Assembly: GCF_025290915.1 (NCBI RefSeq)
Contig: NZ_JAOCQE010000002.1
Coordinates: 24,163-88,162 of the forward strand
DNA: 64,000 nucleotides
DNA from: Streptomyces sp. 15-116A
GTDB lineage: Bacteria > Actinomycetota > Actinomycetes > Streptomycetales > Streptomycetaceae
Direction: 5' to 3'
Positions 50,787 through 58,593 of this stretch are shown here, one piece after another (the first letter of the stretch is position 1; every line of letters begins with the position of its first letter). The notes beneath the pieces were generated by a model. It searched no databases. It saw nothing but the letters and a program-made list of their open reading frames with translations, and had not been told where the DNA came from. The translations under genes were made by a program, and so were the position numbers.

Positions 50787-51704
50787 ATGGCGGGGGTGAC
50801 TAGGTGGACCGGCCGTGAAGCCGAGCTGCTGCGCAGGGCCATGCGGAAAACACAGAAGGAGTTCGCTGAACTGGTGGGAGTCAACCCCCGTCAGATTCCT
50901 CGCTGGAAGAGCCGGGCGGAGACCATCGAACTCGAACTCGACAACCAGGCAGCCCTGGATACTCTCCTGGCCCAAGCCGAGCCCGACGTCCAGCAGCGGT
51001 TCGCCACGCTCCTGACCGAACGTGCCGCTGCTGAGCATGATGAGCGCGCCGAGGAACTGCTGCGAAGGGACCCGAGCACCCGTCGGCACCCGATCGACGG
51101 GAAGGTCATGGCCCTCGTCGAGGAGGGCATCTACCTCTCCGGCCCCGACAACCGCGCGGTGTGGCTGGAGCCGTTCTTCATCGACGTCTACCCGACGACC
51201 AACGAGGACTACGCGAAGTTCGTGCAGGCGACCAATCACCGGCCACCCCAGCACTGGCCTGACGGCCGCTGCCCCGCCGCCCTGGCCACCCACCCCGTGG
51301 TGTGGGTGACGTGGCACGACGCGACCGCCTACGCCCGCTGGGCAAGCAAAGCTCTGCCGAGCGCTCGGCAGTGGGAGAAGGCGGCTCGCGGACCGCGCGG
51401 GCGCATCTACCCCTGGGGCAACGAGGCGACGGCCGCCAAGGCGAACACGGCCGAGGCCGGCATCGACGCGACGACCCCCGTCTCCCGTTATCAATCCGGC
51501 GTCAGCCCATTCGGCATCTTCGACATGTGCGGCAACGTCTGGGAGTGGTGCTCCACCGAAGAGGAGCCCGGCAACGGGCGGTACCACCTGAAAGGCTCGG
51601 CGTTCACGTCCCCGATCGAACGGGCTGCGCCGTCCTTGATGAACACTGCCGCTGCCTCGATGAAGGACAACGACACTGGATTCCGCTGTGCTATGCCAGC
51701 GTGA
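50787..51704 (+). CDS. HTH domain fused to a formylglycine-generating-enzyme-like (SUMF1) domain
   Basis: The 305-residue protein begins with an XRE-type helix-turn-helix (residues 8-60: RKTQKEFAELVGVNPRQIPRW). A C-terminal FGE-sulfatase fold (residues 105-303) follows, with FFIDVYPTTNEDYAKFV, PVVWVTWHDATAYARWA, LPSARQWEKAARG, IYPWGNE and FDMCGNVWEWC. A Cys in the last segment and the C-terminal FRCAMPA are retained. The typical copper-binding Cys pair of true FGEs is not clearly present, so it may bind a ligand instead of oxidising Cys. The fusion suggests a sensor-regulator. Confidence 0.82.
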   Translation: MAGVTRWTGREAELLRRAMRKTQKEFAELVGVNPRQIPRWKSRAETIELELDNQAALDTLLAQAEPDVQQRFATLLTERAAAEHDERAEELLRRDPSTRRHPIDGKVMALVEEGIYLSGPDNRAVWLEPFFIDVYPTTNEDYAKFVQATNHRPPQHWPDGRCPAALATHPVVWVTWHDATAYARWASKALPSARQWEKAARGPRGRIYPWGNEATAAKANTAEAGIDATTPVSRYQSGVSPFGIFDMCGNVWEWCSTEEEPGNGRYHLKGSAFTSPIERAAPSLMNTAAASMKDNDTGFRCAMPA

Positions 51705-52198
51705 TTCGGGCACCGTGAGCGACCAGTCGATCCTGCATCGGCAGCGGTGAGAGAAGGCTCCGGCCATCAGGGCGCTGCCCGCATCAGGCGAGGACGGGGC
51801 GCACCTCGTACTGCGGTTGCTTGTCATCAGCTTGCCGCCAATCTCAGCTCACACCATGTGATGGGGCCGGCGTCCTCGACCCCGCCAGGCCCCTCGTCCC
51901 TCTTGGGTGAGCGACTGCACGAGCACCAGGCAGCGGCCGTTCTCGTCGGCGTCACGAGGGGCTTCCTGCCGGGCGCGGCCATGACAGATGTCCAGCCCAG
52001 TCCGGTCGTGCCCGCGACGGCATCGTTCGCATTCAGAGCGAGCTGCCGCCTGACCGGCAACGCGTCGGTCGCCACGTCACCGCACTGGACCACCGGGCAC
52101 GGAACGTGCTGCGGGACATAGGCTGACCGCGACACGGGCTCAGGGCCCCGTACGGCAGCTCGTGGATCCGCGTCTCCAAGGGGGAGGAACCGGTACCG
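51705..52198 (-). pseudogene. non-coding interval with possible HATPase-protein scraps
   Basis: No intact gene is seen in this interval. On the minus strand near 51830-52000, two frames hold pieces (ENGRCLVLVQSL in one frame, ITWCELRLAA in the next). These resemble the end of the small HATPase regulators common in Streptomyces, such as the one at 52762-53271, whose end reads GRGIRLVDAI and TWCEFRDA. It is likely a frameshifted remnant, but the match is short. Confidence 0.3.
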
Positions 52199-52699
52199 GT
52201 GACGACGTACGAGGTCGAATCGATCGCAACGGTCGTTGGCGGCCACACCTGCGTTCAGGATGACTACCAGGGTGGGGTCGAGTCGGTCATCCGATTCAAC
52301 GACGCATACCCCCTGGAAACCCTCCAGGGCATCAATGAGTTCTCCCACTTGACGGTGACGTGGCGCTTCCACCTGGCGCGACCCGAAGACGTCCAGCTCC
52401 ACGCGCGCAGCCCCCGCGGAAATCCGGGCTGGCCGCCGACCGGTACCTTTGTCCACCGCAACCACCGGCGTCCCAATCAACTGGCCGTCAGTTACCCGCG
52501 GTTGCTCCAGGTCGAAGGGCGGGACCTGTTGGTCACCGATCTCGACGCTGTAGACGGAACGCCCGTGATCGACTTGGCACCGTACTTCGAACAGATGGGG
52601 CCCCGTGGCCCGATCCGTCAGCCCGCCTGGCCCGGCGAGATGCTCGAACCGAATTACTGGGCGAAGGCAAGCGAACGGCCCTCGGAGCGTCCTGTATGA
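52199..52699 (+). CDS. trmO: TrmO/TsaA family tRNA m6t6A37 methyltransferase
   Basis: TrmO methylates the N6-threonylcarbamoyl-adenosine at position 37 of tRNA using SAM in a beta-barrel fold unlike Rossmann enzymes. The 166-residue product has the family landmarks: FNDAYPLETLQGINEFSHLT, the RPNQLAVS segment and the C-terminal LDAVDGTPVIDLAPYF. The GTG start at 52199 follows GGGGGAGG. Phage and plasmid homologues exist; the substrate in this context is assumed from family. Confidence 0.85.
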   Translation: MTTYEVESIATVVGGHTCVQDDYQGGVESVIRFNDAYPLETLQGINEFSHLTVTWRFHLARPEDVQLHARSPRGNPGWPPTGTFVHRNHRRPNQLAVSYPRLLQVEGRDLLVTDLDAVDGTPVIDLAPYFEQMGPRGPIRQPAWPGEMLEPNYWAKASERPSERPV

Positions 52700-52761
52700 C
52701 AGAAGCGACTGAGCTGCCCGGCTTGCCATTTGCATCGTCGGGAACCAACTGGAGGTCTGGC

Positions 52762-53271
52762 TCAAGCTGCAGCCCTCGCGTCTCGGAACTCACACCACGT
52801 CTCCTCGCCGTTGCTCTCCCATGCGTCTGAGATCGCATCGACCAGCCGGATTCCGCGCCCCGATTCGCCGTCGGGTCCGGCTTCCTTGAGCACAGCGGGC
52901 GCCGGGTTGTGGTCGGTTACCGAGACACGCACCACGTCGACGGCCACCGTGATGCGGAGCACGACTTCGCCCTCACCGTGGACCACGGCGTTGGTGACCA
53001 GCTCCGAAACGGCCAGTACGACGCACCCCACCACCGGCTCCGAAACACGGCACCGCCGCAGGAACGCCCTGGCTATGCGCCGCATCTCCCCGACCTTCGC
53101 AAGGTCGGGGAGAAGCGCCGCCTGACAGGCATGGGATGCCGCCGGTACCTCTGCCCTCGCCCATGCGCCGGCCTCATCTTCCTGAACCGGCCTGACGCAT
53201 GACGCGCCTGCTGTAGCCGCACAGCTGCGGATGCCCCCGTCGGGCGGGGCCGCCTCTTGGAGCCTGGTCAT
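52762..53271 (-). CDS. HATPase (anti-sigma-factor-like) ATP-binding protein
   Basis: The product is a 169-residue single-domain HATPase related to SpoIIAB/RsbW-type regulators. N box SELVTNAVVHG, G1-like VTDHNPAP and G2-like ESGRGIRLVDAI are present. The first 40 residues are divergent and the true start may be further in; no ribosome site marks 53271. It is divergent from the XRE regulator gene, a pairing common in Streptomyces. Confidence 0.8.
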   Translation of the reverse strand: MTRLQEAAPPDGGIRSCAATAGASCVRPVQEDEAGAWARAEVPAASHACQAALLPDLAKVGEMRRIARAFLRRCRVSEPVVGCVVLAVSELVTNAVVHGEGEVVLRITVAVDVVRVSVTDHNPAPAVLKEAGPDGESGRGIRLVDAISDAWESNGEETWCEFRDARAAA

Positions 53272-53330
53272 GTGGGCTATGGCACCGTGCGGCGACGCCG
53301 TCGACCAGGGGAATCCAGAGGGGGAAAATC

Positions 53331-54644
53331 ATGTCAAGGGGGAAACTGAAGGGGGGAATTGAGGCCATGATTGGATTCCGCCCACCGACAGAGGTCAAAC
53401 TCATGCCAGACCCGTTCGCCGACCTGCTCCTCCGGCTTCGGCAGGAAGCGGGCCGGACACAGGAGGAGCAGGCGGAGGCGATCAACGCTGTCTCCGGCCG
53501 GGACACCATGACCCGCCGAGAGATCAGCCGTTATGAGAACTTCGAGAACATTCCTACCAACCACACAATCGGCCACATCGCGGCGGCCTGCGGTGTCCCC
53601 TTCGAGGAACTACAGCGAGAGGCCAAGGCCGCCCGCGCTCGGAAGAGAAAGGGGCATGCCGATGCAGGGGAGGACCAAGACGCCGTGAAGCGTCGCACGC
53701 TCCTGGGTAGCGCCACTATCGGCGTGAGCGTGGCCGCCGAGCCGTGGGGGCGCCTCGCCTTCGCCCTCAGCAAGGGGACCAAGATCGATTCGCCCGCTGC
53801 CGCCGCGCTCATCGACCGAGCCGCTGAACTGCACGTCCAGGAACTCAACCTCAGCGCGCGGCGGCTACAAAAAACGGTCGAGTCGCATCTTGACGCGATC
53901 ACTACGGCCCTGCCTCGTGCAGGCGAACACGAAGGCGCTCTCACCATCGCCGCCGGGGAAACCGCCGCTCTGGCCGGTTGGGTGGCCTGGGACCTGGGGG
54001 AGCACGACAAAGCCAACGCCTACTACAAAGTCACGTCGCAGTGCGCGGCGGCTGCCGGGCATCCTCCACTCCGAGCCCTGGCCCTGACCTACAGCAGCTA
54101 CGGCGCTTTGACGCCAAAGGCGAAGGTGGAGTTCCTCTCCCAAGCCGCCAACGACGTGCGAGGCCACGGTAACGCTACTGCTGCCGCCTGGGTTCTCGGT
54201 AGGCACGCGGAAGAAGCTGCGGCGGCCGGCGACGAGGTGGGGGCGCTCCAGGCGTTAGACCGAGCGCGCTTCGCCTACGATTTCGCGGACCACACCAGCG
54301 AGCAGGCATGGGTCAGGTTCGTGACCCCATACCGCATGGACTCGTTGGCCCTGTCCGTGTACGGCCAGCTGAGGCGTCCCGAGCTCACGTCCACTGCTGA
54401 TACCGCGGTCGACCGCCTCGGAGACGGGCTACCGGACGGGGGCGTCGTGGTCCTCGGTGATCTGGCGTCAGCCCTACTGCGTGGGGGTGACGTCGACCAA
54501 GGCGTCTACGTGGCTCGCCAGTTCGCTGCGGCGGCACAGGCCAAGCCCAACACCATGGGCAAGGAGCGGGCGGCGGCTATTGCAGCGTTGCTCCCTGACA
54601 GCGAGCGCGAACTTGCCGTGCATTTCCGGCGGTTCGCGTCCTGA
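53331..54644 (+). CDS. XRE-family regulator with TPR-like C-terminal domain
   Basis: The product is a 437-residue regulator. The N-terminal HTH (about residues 28-75) contains LLRLRQEAGRTQEEQAEAIN and REISRYENFE. The rest, from about residue 130, is helical and Ala-rich with tetratricopeptide-like repeats, as in Streptomyces BldD/transcriptional regulators that bind peptides or small ligands. The ATG at 53331 has a strong AGAGGGGG site; an internal ATG at 53403 is also possible. It is divergently transcribed from the HATPase gene. Confidence 0.82.
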   Translation: MSRGKLKGGIEAMIGFRPPTEVKLMPDPFADLLLRLRQEAGRTQEEQAEAINAVSGRDTMTRREISRYENFENIPTNHTIGHIAAACGVPFEELQREAKAARARKRKGHADAGEDQDAVKRRTLLGSATIGVSVAAEPWGRLAFALSKGTKIDSPAAAALIDRAAELHVQELNLSARRLQKTVESHLDAITTALPRAGEHEGALTIAAGETAALAGWVAWDLGEHDKANAYYKVTSQCAAAAGHPPLRALALTYSSYGALTPKAKVEFLSQAANDVRGHGNATAAAWVLGRHAEEAAAAGDEVGALQALDRARFAYDFADHTSEQAWVRFVTPYRMDSLALSVYGQLRRPELTSTADTAVDRLGDGLPDGGVVVLGDLASALLRGGDVDQGVYVARQFAAAAQAKPNTMGKERAAAIAALLPDSERELAVHFRRFAS

Positions 54645-54709
54645 TCCACCTCGGGTGGCACGCGGCGAGCCCAGGGCACCAACGTCGCCGACGCCCGGCC
54701 CCTGGATCC

Positions 54710-55036
54710 TCAGTCGGATTCCGTCTCCTCGAAGACCCAGGACAGGTACGCCTCCGACCCGCCGGTTACGGGCAGCGTGATCCATTGGGGGACGTCGTAC
54801 GAGTGCTTCTCATGCACCCACGCTTCTAGCGCGGGCAGACGGTCCGTCGTAGTCATATACGAGATGCGCCACTCCCGCGCCGCCTCGATCTTCCCCTTCC
54901 ACCAGTAGAAGGCGGTGATTGGCGCATCGATGTGCACTCCCGCTGCCAGCTTGCTCTCGACCGCACCTCGGGCCAGGATCTTCGCCTGCCCCTCATCGTC
55001 GCTGGTCGTCTGCGCAATCACAATACCGTTGGCCAT
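54710..55036 (-). CDS. cutA: divalent-cation tolerance protein CutA
   Basis: CutA forms small trimers implicated in copper tolerance, although its exact role is unclear. The 108-residue product from the ATG at 55036 (GAGAGG site) has the family pattern VIAQTTSDDEGQAKILARG, AAGVHIDAPITAFYWWKG and EWRISYMTTTDRLPALEAWV. The open frame upstream is not part of it. Confidence 0.9.
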   Translation of the reverse strand: MANGIVIAQTTSDDEGQAKILARGAVESKLAAGVHIDAPITAFYWWKGKIEAAREWRISYMTTTDRLPALEAWVHEKHSYDVPQWITLPVTGGSEAYLSWVFEETESD

Positions 55037-55679
55037 GCAACTACCTCTCCAGCTCGGGTACCGCGACCCTACCCAGCCGTCCAGGGCACACCGAAAGCCG
55101 GCCGCTGCCCCTCCGGGCGAGTGAGGCACGACCACGACGTGATCAACGACCGAATGTGGGGCACTGGTCGCATGGTCGAGTACTGAACGCTGCCCTCGCG
55201 GGCCGCTGCGAGGGCTCGCCCACGGCGGCCCCACCCGTGAGCCAGGGTCCGGGCTCGTTGTCTTGGCCGACGAGGTTGTGCAACGGCTTCGCGGCCCGGT
55301 GCCAACACGTTCTCTTCTTGCCGGGACGAAAGCGGCATTCGCCCAAGGCAGACAAGAAGGAGCTTCAAAAGACTGGAAAGCTCCGCCGGGATCATGTCAA
55401 CGTACAACAGCCCGCAAAACACCAGGTCGGGCATGCAGCTACCTCGCTGCGGCAAGGGTTACAAACCATCGAAACCCGCACCGCGTGAGGCCACCTTGCT
55501 GGCGTGGTCCCTACTTGGGAGGCCCCTCTGTCTGATCCCGCTATTCGATCCGCTCGCTTCTCTTCACCCGTGCTCTTTGTCCTCGGCGCACTTAACACTT
55601 GGTCCGGCAGGCGGCAGGCGACTACGTCGCGGTCTCTACCGGGCTGTGAGTCTGCGTCTGTGCAGCCGGCCTGTTTAGT
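55037..55679. other. intergenic interval upstream of the small winged-helix gene
   Basis: About 640 bp carry only low-quality open frames. Base composition is slightly lower in GC than the surroundings from 55300 on, which is consistent with acquired DNA next to the xis/int pair. I see no tRNA gene, insertion-sequence end or strong dyad here. Confidence 0.4.
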
Positions 55680-55886
55680 GTGGACCGGCTGCAACGGAGC
55701 TACCGCGACGACCGTGCCGTCCTCGCGTACCTTGCGGCACACCCTGGAGCCACAAGGCGGCACGTGGCCAGGGCCACAGGGGTCCCCGAGCGGCTCCATC
55801 TTGAGCGCCTCACGGATGACGGTCTGCTGGTGCTCGTCGTAGGTGGCGCGACCCCGGCCCTGCGCTCCTACCTCTTGGCTTCCTGA
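55680..55886 (+). CDS. small winged-helix DNA-binding protein
   Basis: A GTG at 55680 opens a 68-residue frame with an HTH-like core: VLAYLAAHPGATRRHVARAT then LERLTDDGLLVLVV, the helix-turn-helix and beta wing of MarR-type small regulators. The ribosome site is weak. It is followed after 54 nt by a perfect hairpin. It sits just before the excisionase and integrase and could regulate that element. Confidence 0.5.
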   Translation: MDRLQRSYRDDRAVLAYLAAHPGATRRHVARATGVPERLHLERLTDDGLLVLVVGGATPALRSYLLAS

Positions 55887-55940
55887 CTGCGGCCAGTCCG
55901 AGACACTGCCGGGCTCATCCGATGCGGCGGGCAACATAGC

Positions 55941-55975
55941 CGACGATCGCCGGTTAGCCAAACCGGCGATCGTCG
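55941..55975 (+). terminator. perfect 15-bp hairpin
   Basis: CGACGATCGCCGGTT (55941-55955) and AACCGGCGATCGTCG (55961-55975) pair exactly around a 5-nt loop. It lies downstream of the small winged-helix gene and 220 bp before xis, so it is best read as a terminator. An operator role is possible. Confidence 0.6.
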
Positions 55976-56196
55976 CGACCATTGAGGAGTTCGCACTCGG
56001 CTGCGCTTGGCGGTGGAGCTGGGCGAATGCAGTGGATCGCGCTCCTGAAGTCGGTATTGGAGAACGGCGCTGTCCTCTGCTGTCAGAAGACCGCGGTGCC
56101 AGTCGCTGAACCGTAACGGCACCTCTGCTGTCGGAGAGTGACGTAGATGCCTTTTGGGGTGAAGGGTTTCGCCGGGGTAAGCGGGCAGGTGGCGCA

Positions 56197-56379
56197 TTGA
56201 CCGCCGGGGGCAGCAATCGCCTGCTGACTCCCGAGGAGGTGGCCGCATGGCTCAAGGTCAGCGAGATCACCGTAAAAAACAAATATCGAACGTGGGGGTT
56301 GAAGGCTCAGAAAGTCGGCCGTCTCCTGCGATTCCGTGAGCGCGACATCGTCGCCTATCTCGAAGATAACTATGGGTAA
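56197..56379 (+). CDS. excisionase-like MerR/HTH_17 protein
   Basis: The product is a 60-residue winged-helix protein typical of Xis factors of actinobacterial integrative elements: LLTPEEVAAWLKVSEITVKN, a turn, then KAQKVGRLLRFRERDIVAYL. It starts at a TTG at 56197 behind AGGTGG. It overlaps nothing but ends 39 nt before the integrase start. It should bend att-site DNA during excision. Confidence 0.85.
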   Translation: MTAGGSNRLLTPEEVAAWLKVSEITVKNKYRTWGLKAQKVGRLLRFRERDIVAYLEDNYG

Positions 56380-56418
56380 CGGTTGCCTTGCCGTGCCCTA
56401 GAAAGGGAAGGGTGCCAG

Positions 56419-57633
56419 TTGGCTACCGTTTTCCAGCGATGCAAATCCGACCCCAAGGTCGCAACGTATCCATGCACGAAGCCGCGGTGCGGGCACTCGT
56501 GGACGGTGCGTTACCGCGAGCCTGGCGGCAGGACCGCGCGTCAGCGGGAGAAGACCTTCGAAAAGAAGACTGGTCCTAATGGGGCCGATGCCTTTGCGGC
56601 GAGGGTCGAGACCGACAAGGACGAGGGCCTCTACATTGACCCCAACGCGGGCAAGATCACTGTCCGCGCCTACGCCGAAGACTGGCTCGCTCGCCGAATC
56701 ATCGGGGAGTCCACGTACTCAAACTACAAGGGCTTCATCGACAACCACCTCATACCGAGGCTCGGCCGCAAGACAATCGCCGGGGTGACGAAAAGGGACA
56801 TCGAGCACTTCAAGGCGGCCATCGCCAAGGAGCTAGCGGCGAGCACGGTCTATGACCGGATGAAGATGGTGAAGCACATCTTCTGGTCCGCCAAGGAAGA
56901 AAAACGGATTCGGGAGGACCCGACCAAGGATGTGAAGAATGCCCCCGGAAGTCGCGCGGTCGATGAGGAGGAGATTCCCGCCCTCGCCGAGGTCCGCCTT
57001 CTGCATAAGCACATGTCTCCGCAATACAAGCTGACCGTCTGGCTCCAGGCCGGGGCCGGCCTTCGAGTCAGCGAGGCACTGGCCTTCCACGTTGGGTGCC
57101 TCCGGAACGACGTGATCCGCGTCCGTTGGCAGATCAGCTCCAAGGCGCACCGCCAGGACTGTAAGACGCGTCTCGTCCCCCTCAAGCACCGCGAGGAGGG
57201 CGAGTACCGCGATGTGCCCGCCGCAGGCTTCCTCTGCATCGAGATCGAAGCCCACGAGGAGATGTGGAAGCCGATTCCACTCACCTTTGTGAATGCAGCA
57301 GGGAAGACCCGGCAGGTCGAGGTGTTCTTCGCGCCCCGCGAACGGGGCAAGGGGATCATGCCCACCGCCAACACCTACACGTACCACTTCAAGAAGGCGT
57401 GCGTGGCGGCTGGGCTGGTGGACGCCGGGGGCAAGCCGAAATACCACCCGCACTCGCTGAGGCACTTCTTTGCCTCCACCGCGCTGGCGTCCGGCATCCC
57501 GATCCACGAGGTCTCGCGCTGGCTCGGCCACAAGTCGATCAAGACCACGGTCGACATCTACGGGCACCTGGTTCCGGAGTCGTGGGACCGATGCCGTGAC
57601 ATCATGCAATCGGCCTTTGCGTCTGCGGCCTGA
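56419..57633 (+). CDS. tyrosine integrase of an integrative element
   Basis: The product is a 404-residue phage-type tyrosine integrase (frame open from 56383). The N-terminal zinc/AP2-like arm contains CKSDPKV, YPCTKPRCGHSWTVRYRE and then the SAM-like core-binding domain. The catalytic domain has Arg in AGLRVSEAL, the HSLRH box, His in WLGHKSIKTT and Tyr in VDIYGH. The TTG at 56419 is preferred because AAGGGAAGGG precedes it by 6 nt; the TTG at 56383 has no such site. With the upstream xis gene this is the integration module of a prophage or conjugative-type element, whose other genes are absent here. Confidence 0.85.
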   Translation: MATVFQRCKSDPKVATYPCTKPRCGHSWTVRYREPGGRTARQREKTFEKKTGPNGADAFAARVETDKDEGLYIDPNAGKITVRAYAEDWLARRIIGESTYSNYKGFIDNHLIPRLGRKTIAGVTKRDIEHFKAAIAKELAASTVYDRMKMVKHIFWSAKEEKRIREDPTKDVKNAPGSRAVDEEEIPALAEVRLLHKHMSPQYKLTVWLQAGAGLRVSEALAFHVGCLRNDVIRVRWQISSKAHRQDCKTRLVPLKHREEGEYRDVPAAGFLCIEIEAHEEMWKPIPLTFVNAAGKTRQVEVFFAPRERGKGIMPTANTYTYHFKKACVAAGLVDAGGKPKYHPHSLRHFFASTALASGIPIHEVSRWLGHKSIKTTVDIYGHLVPESWDRCRDIMQSAFASAA

Positions 57634-57642
57634 GCGACGCCC

Positions 57643-57683
57643 GTGCTGGGATGAAGCTCCCGTGCTGGGATGGTGCTGGGATG
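57643..57683 (+). repeat. three direct repeats GTGCTGGGATG behind the integrase
   Basis: Three identical 11-bp copies lie at 57643-57653, 57662-57672 and 57673-57683, the last two abutting. They begin 10 bp after the integrase stop and may be integrase arm-binding sites next to attP. The interval up to 57793 also has an AT-rich patch (GATCAATTACAATAAG, near 57755). Confidence 0.5.
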
Positions 57684-57793
57684 GCCCCATCGAAAGCGAC
57701 GTTTTCGCAGGTGAGAGCTCTGCACTCGACGTTCCGCTTCAATGTGTGACGGATCAATTACAATAAGTTAGACAGTGTGTCAAGCGTGCAGGT

Positions 57794-57832
57794 CAGAAGG
57801 TGCCGAGCTCTGGTGAGCCCGGGCACCTTCTG
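57794..57832. terminator. bidirectional hairpin between int and the Uma2 gene
   Basis: CAGAAGGTGCC (57794-57804) pairs with GGCACCTTCTG (57822-57832) with GAGCTC at the top of the stem. It separates converging genes and can end transcription from both sides. Confidence 0.65.
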
Positions 57833-57860
57833 CGTTCCCGTGCTGACTTCGTGCTGAGTT

Positions 57861-58442
57861 CTACTTGCTCCGCGGCGGGGTGAGCTTGTCGAGATCCAGG
57901 CTGATCTCGAAAGGCACAGGGCGCTTGAGGGCGCCCCGGAAGATGCCGGCGGGCGCGTAGACGCCAGTCGGTTCGTCGAGTTCGTAGACGTGGACGACGG
58001 GGGCGCCGCTCTCGTCCTCGATGCACCAGTAGTGCGGGATGCCGGCCTCCGCGTACTTGCGCAGCTTGACCGTCCGGTCCCGGTGTGCGGACTCGGGCGA
58101 CACGACCTCGATGACGAGTCGTACCTCGTCCGGTGCGAACCAGGTGCGGTCTCCGTCGTAGTCGGCCGTCGTCACCAGCAGATCCGGTTCGGGCCGGTTG
58201 CGCTGGTCGAGCATTATCGTCATCTCGCGGCCGACCCTGACATCGCCGGGCGCCTGCTCCATGAGAGCGACGGTGAGCATGGTAACGAGATGGCCGTGCC
58301 ACCACCTCTGCGGCGACATCATGAAGACAAGCGCTCCGTCGATCAGCTCGGTGTGCCGGGGCGCCTCGGGGAGGCGGTCCAGGTCCTCCGCGAACCAGCC
58401 TTCCTCGCGCGGCGGGCGCATCCAGTTGGGCAGTGCGGTCAT
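57861..58442 (-). CDS. Uma2-family restriction-endonuclease-like protein
   Basis: The product is a 193-residue Uma2 (DUF820) protein with a PD-(D/E)XK core: the Asp in NRPEPDLLVTTADY, then EVVSPESAHRDRTVKLRKY with the catalytic Glu-x-Val/Lys pattern and AGIPHYWCIED. These proteins are abundant in Streptomyces and cyanobacteria, mostly of unknown cellular role. It stands between the integrase and the BREX genes. Confidence 0.85.
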   Translation of the reverse strand: MTALPNWMRPPREEGWFAEDLDRLPEAPRHTELIDGALVFMMSPQRWWHGHLVTMLTVALMEQAPGDVRVGREMTIMLDQRNRPEPDLLVTTADYDGDRTWFAPDEVRLVIEVVSPESAHRDRTVKLRKYAEAGIPHYWCIEDESGAPVVHVYELDEPTGVYAPAGIFRGALKRPVPFEISLDLDKLTPPRSK

Positions 58443-58593
58443 GGCTCAACCGTAGCGACTCGGAGAGGCACGGGTCACGAGATCGTCAACGGGGTGACTG
58501 AGCGCGAGCTGTTTGATCCCGATGCGGCGGATCCTACAGAGGGTACTGCGTGAGGCTTGTCCTCCAGGATCAGGGCCGGGAGCGCTGCCCGGC

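Noticed and set aside
49707..51827. Upstream part of the very long minus-strand frame ending at 49212
   Set aside because: It is antisense to the aminotransferase and HTH/FGE genes and lacks protein-like content. The real gene starts at 49706 with a good ribosome site.
57643..57683. CRISPR-like array
   Set aside because: Only three short 11-bp repeats, two of them abutting, with no spacers of regular length and no cas genes.
56197..57860. tRNA gene or attachment site next to the integrase
   Set aside because: I looked for a tRNA-like cloverleaf with a T-loop around both ends of xis-int and found none; the core att site cannot be placed.
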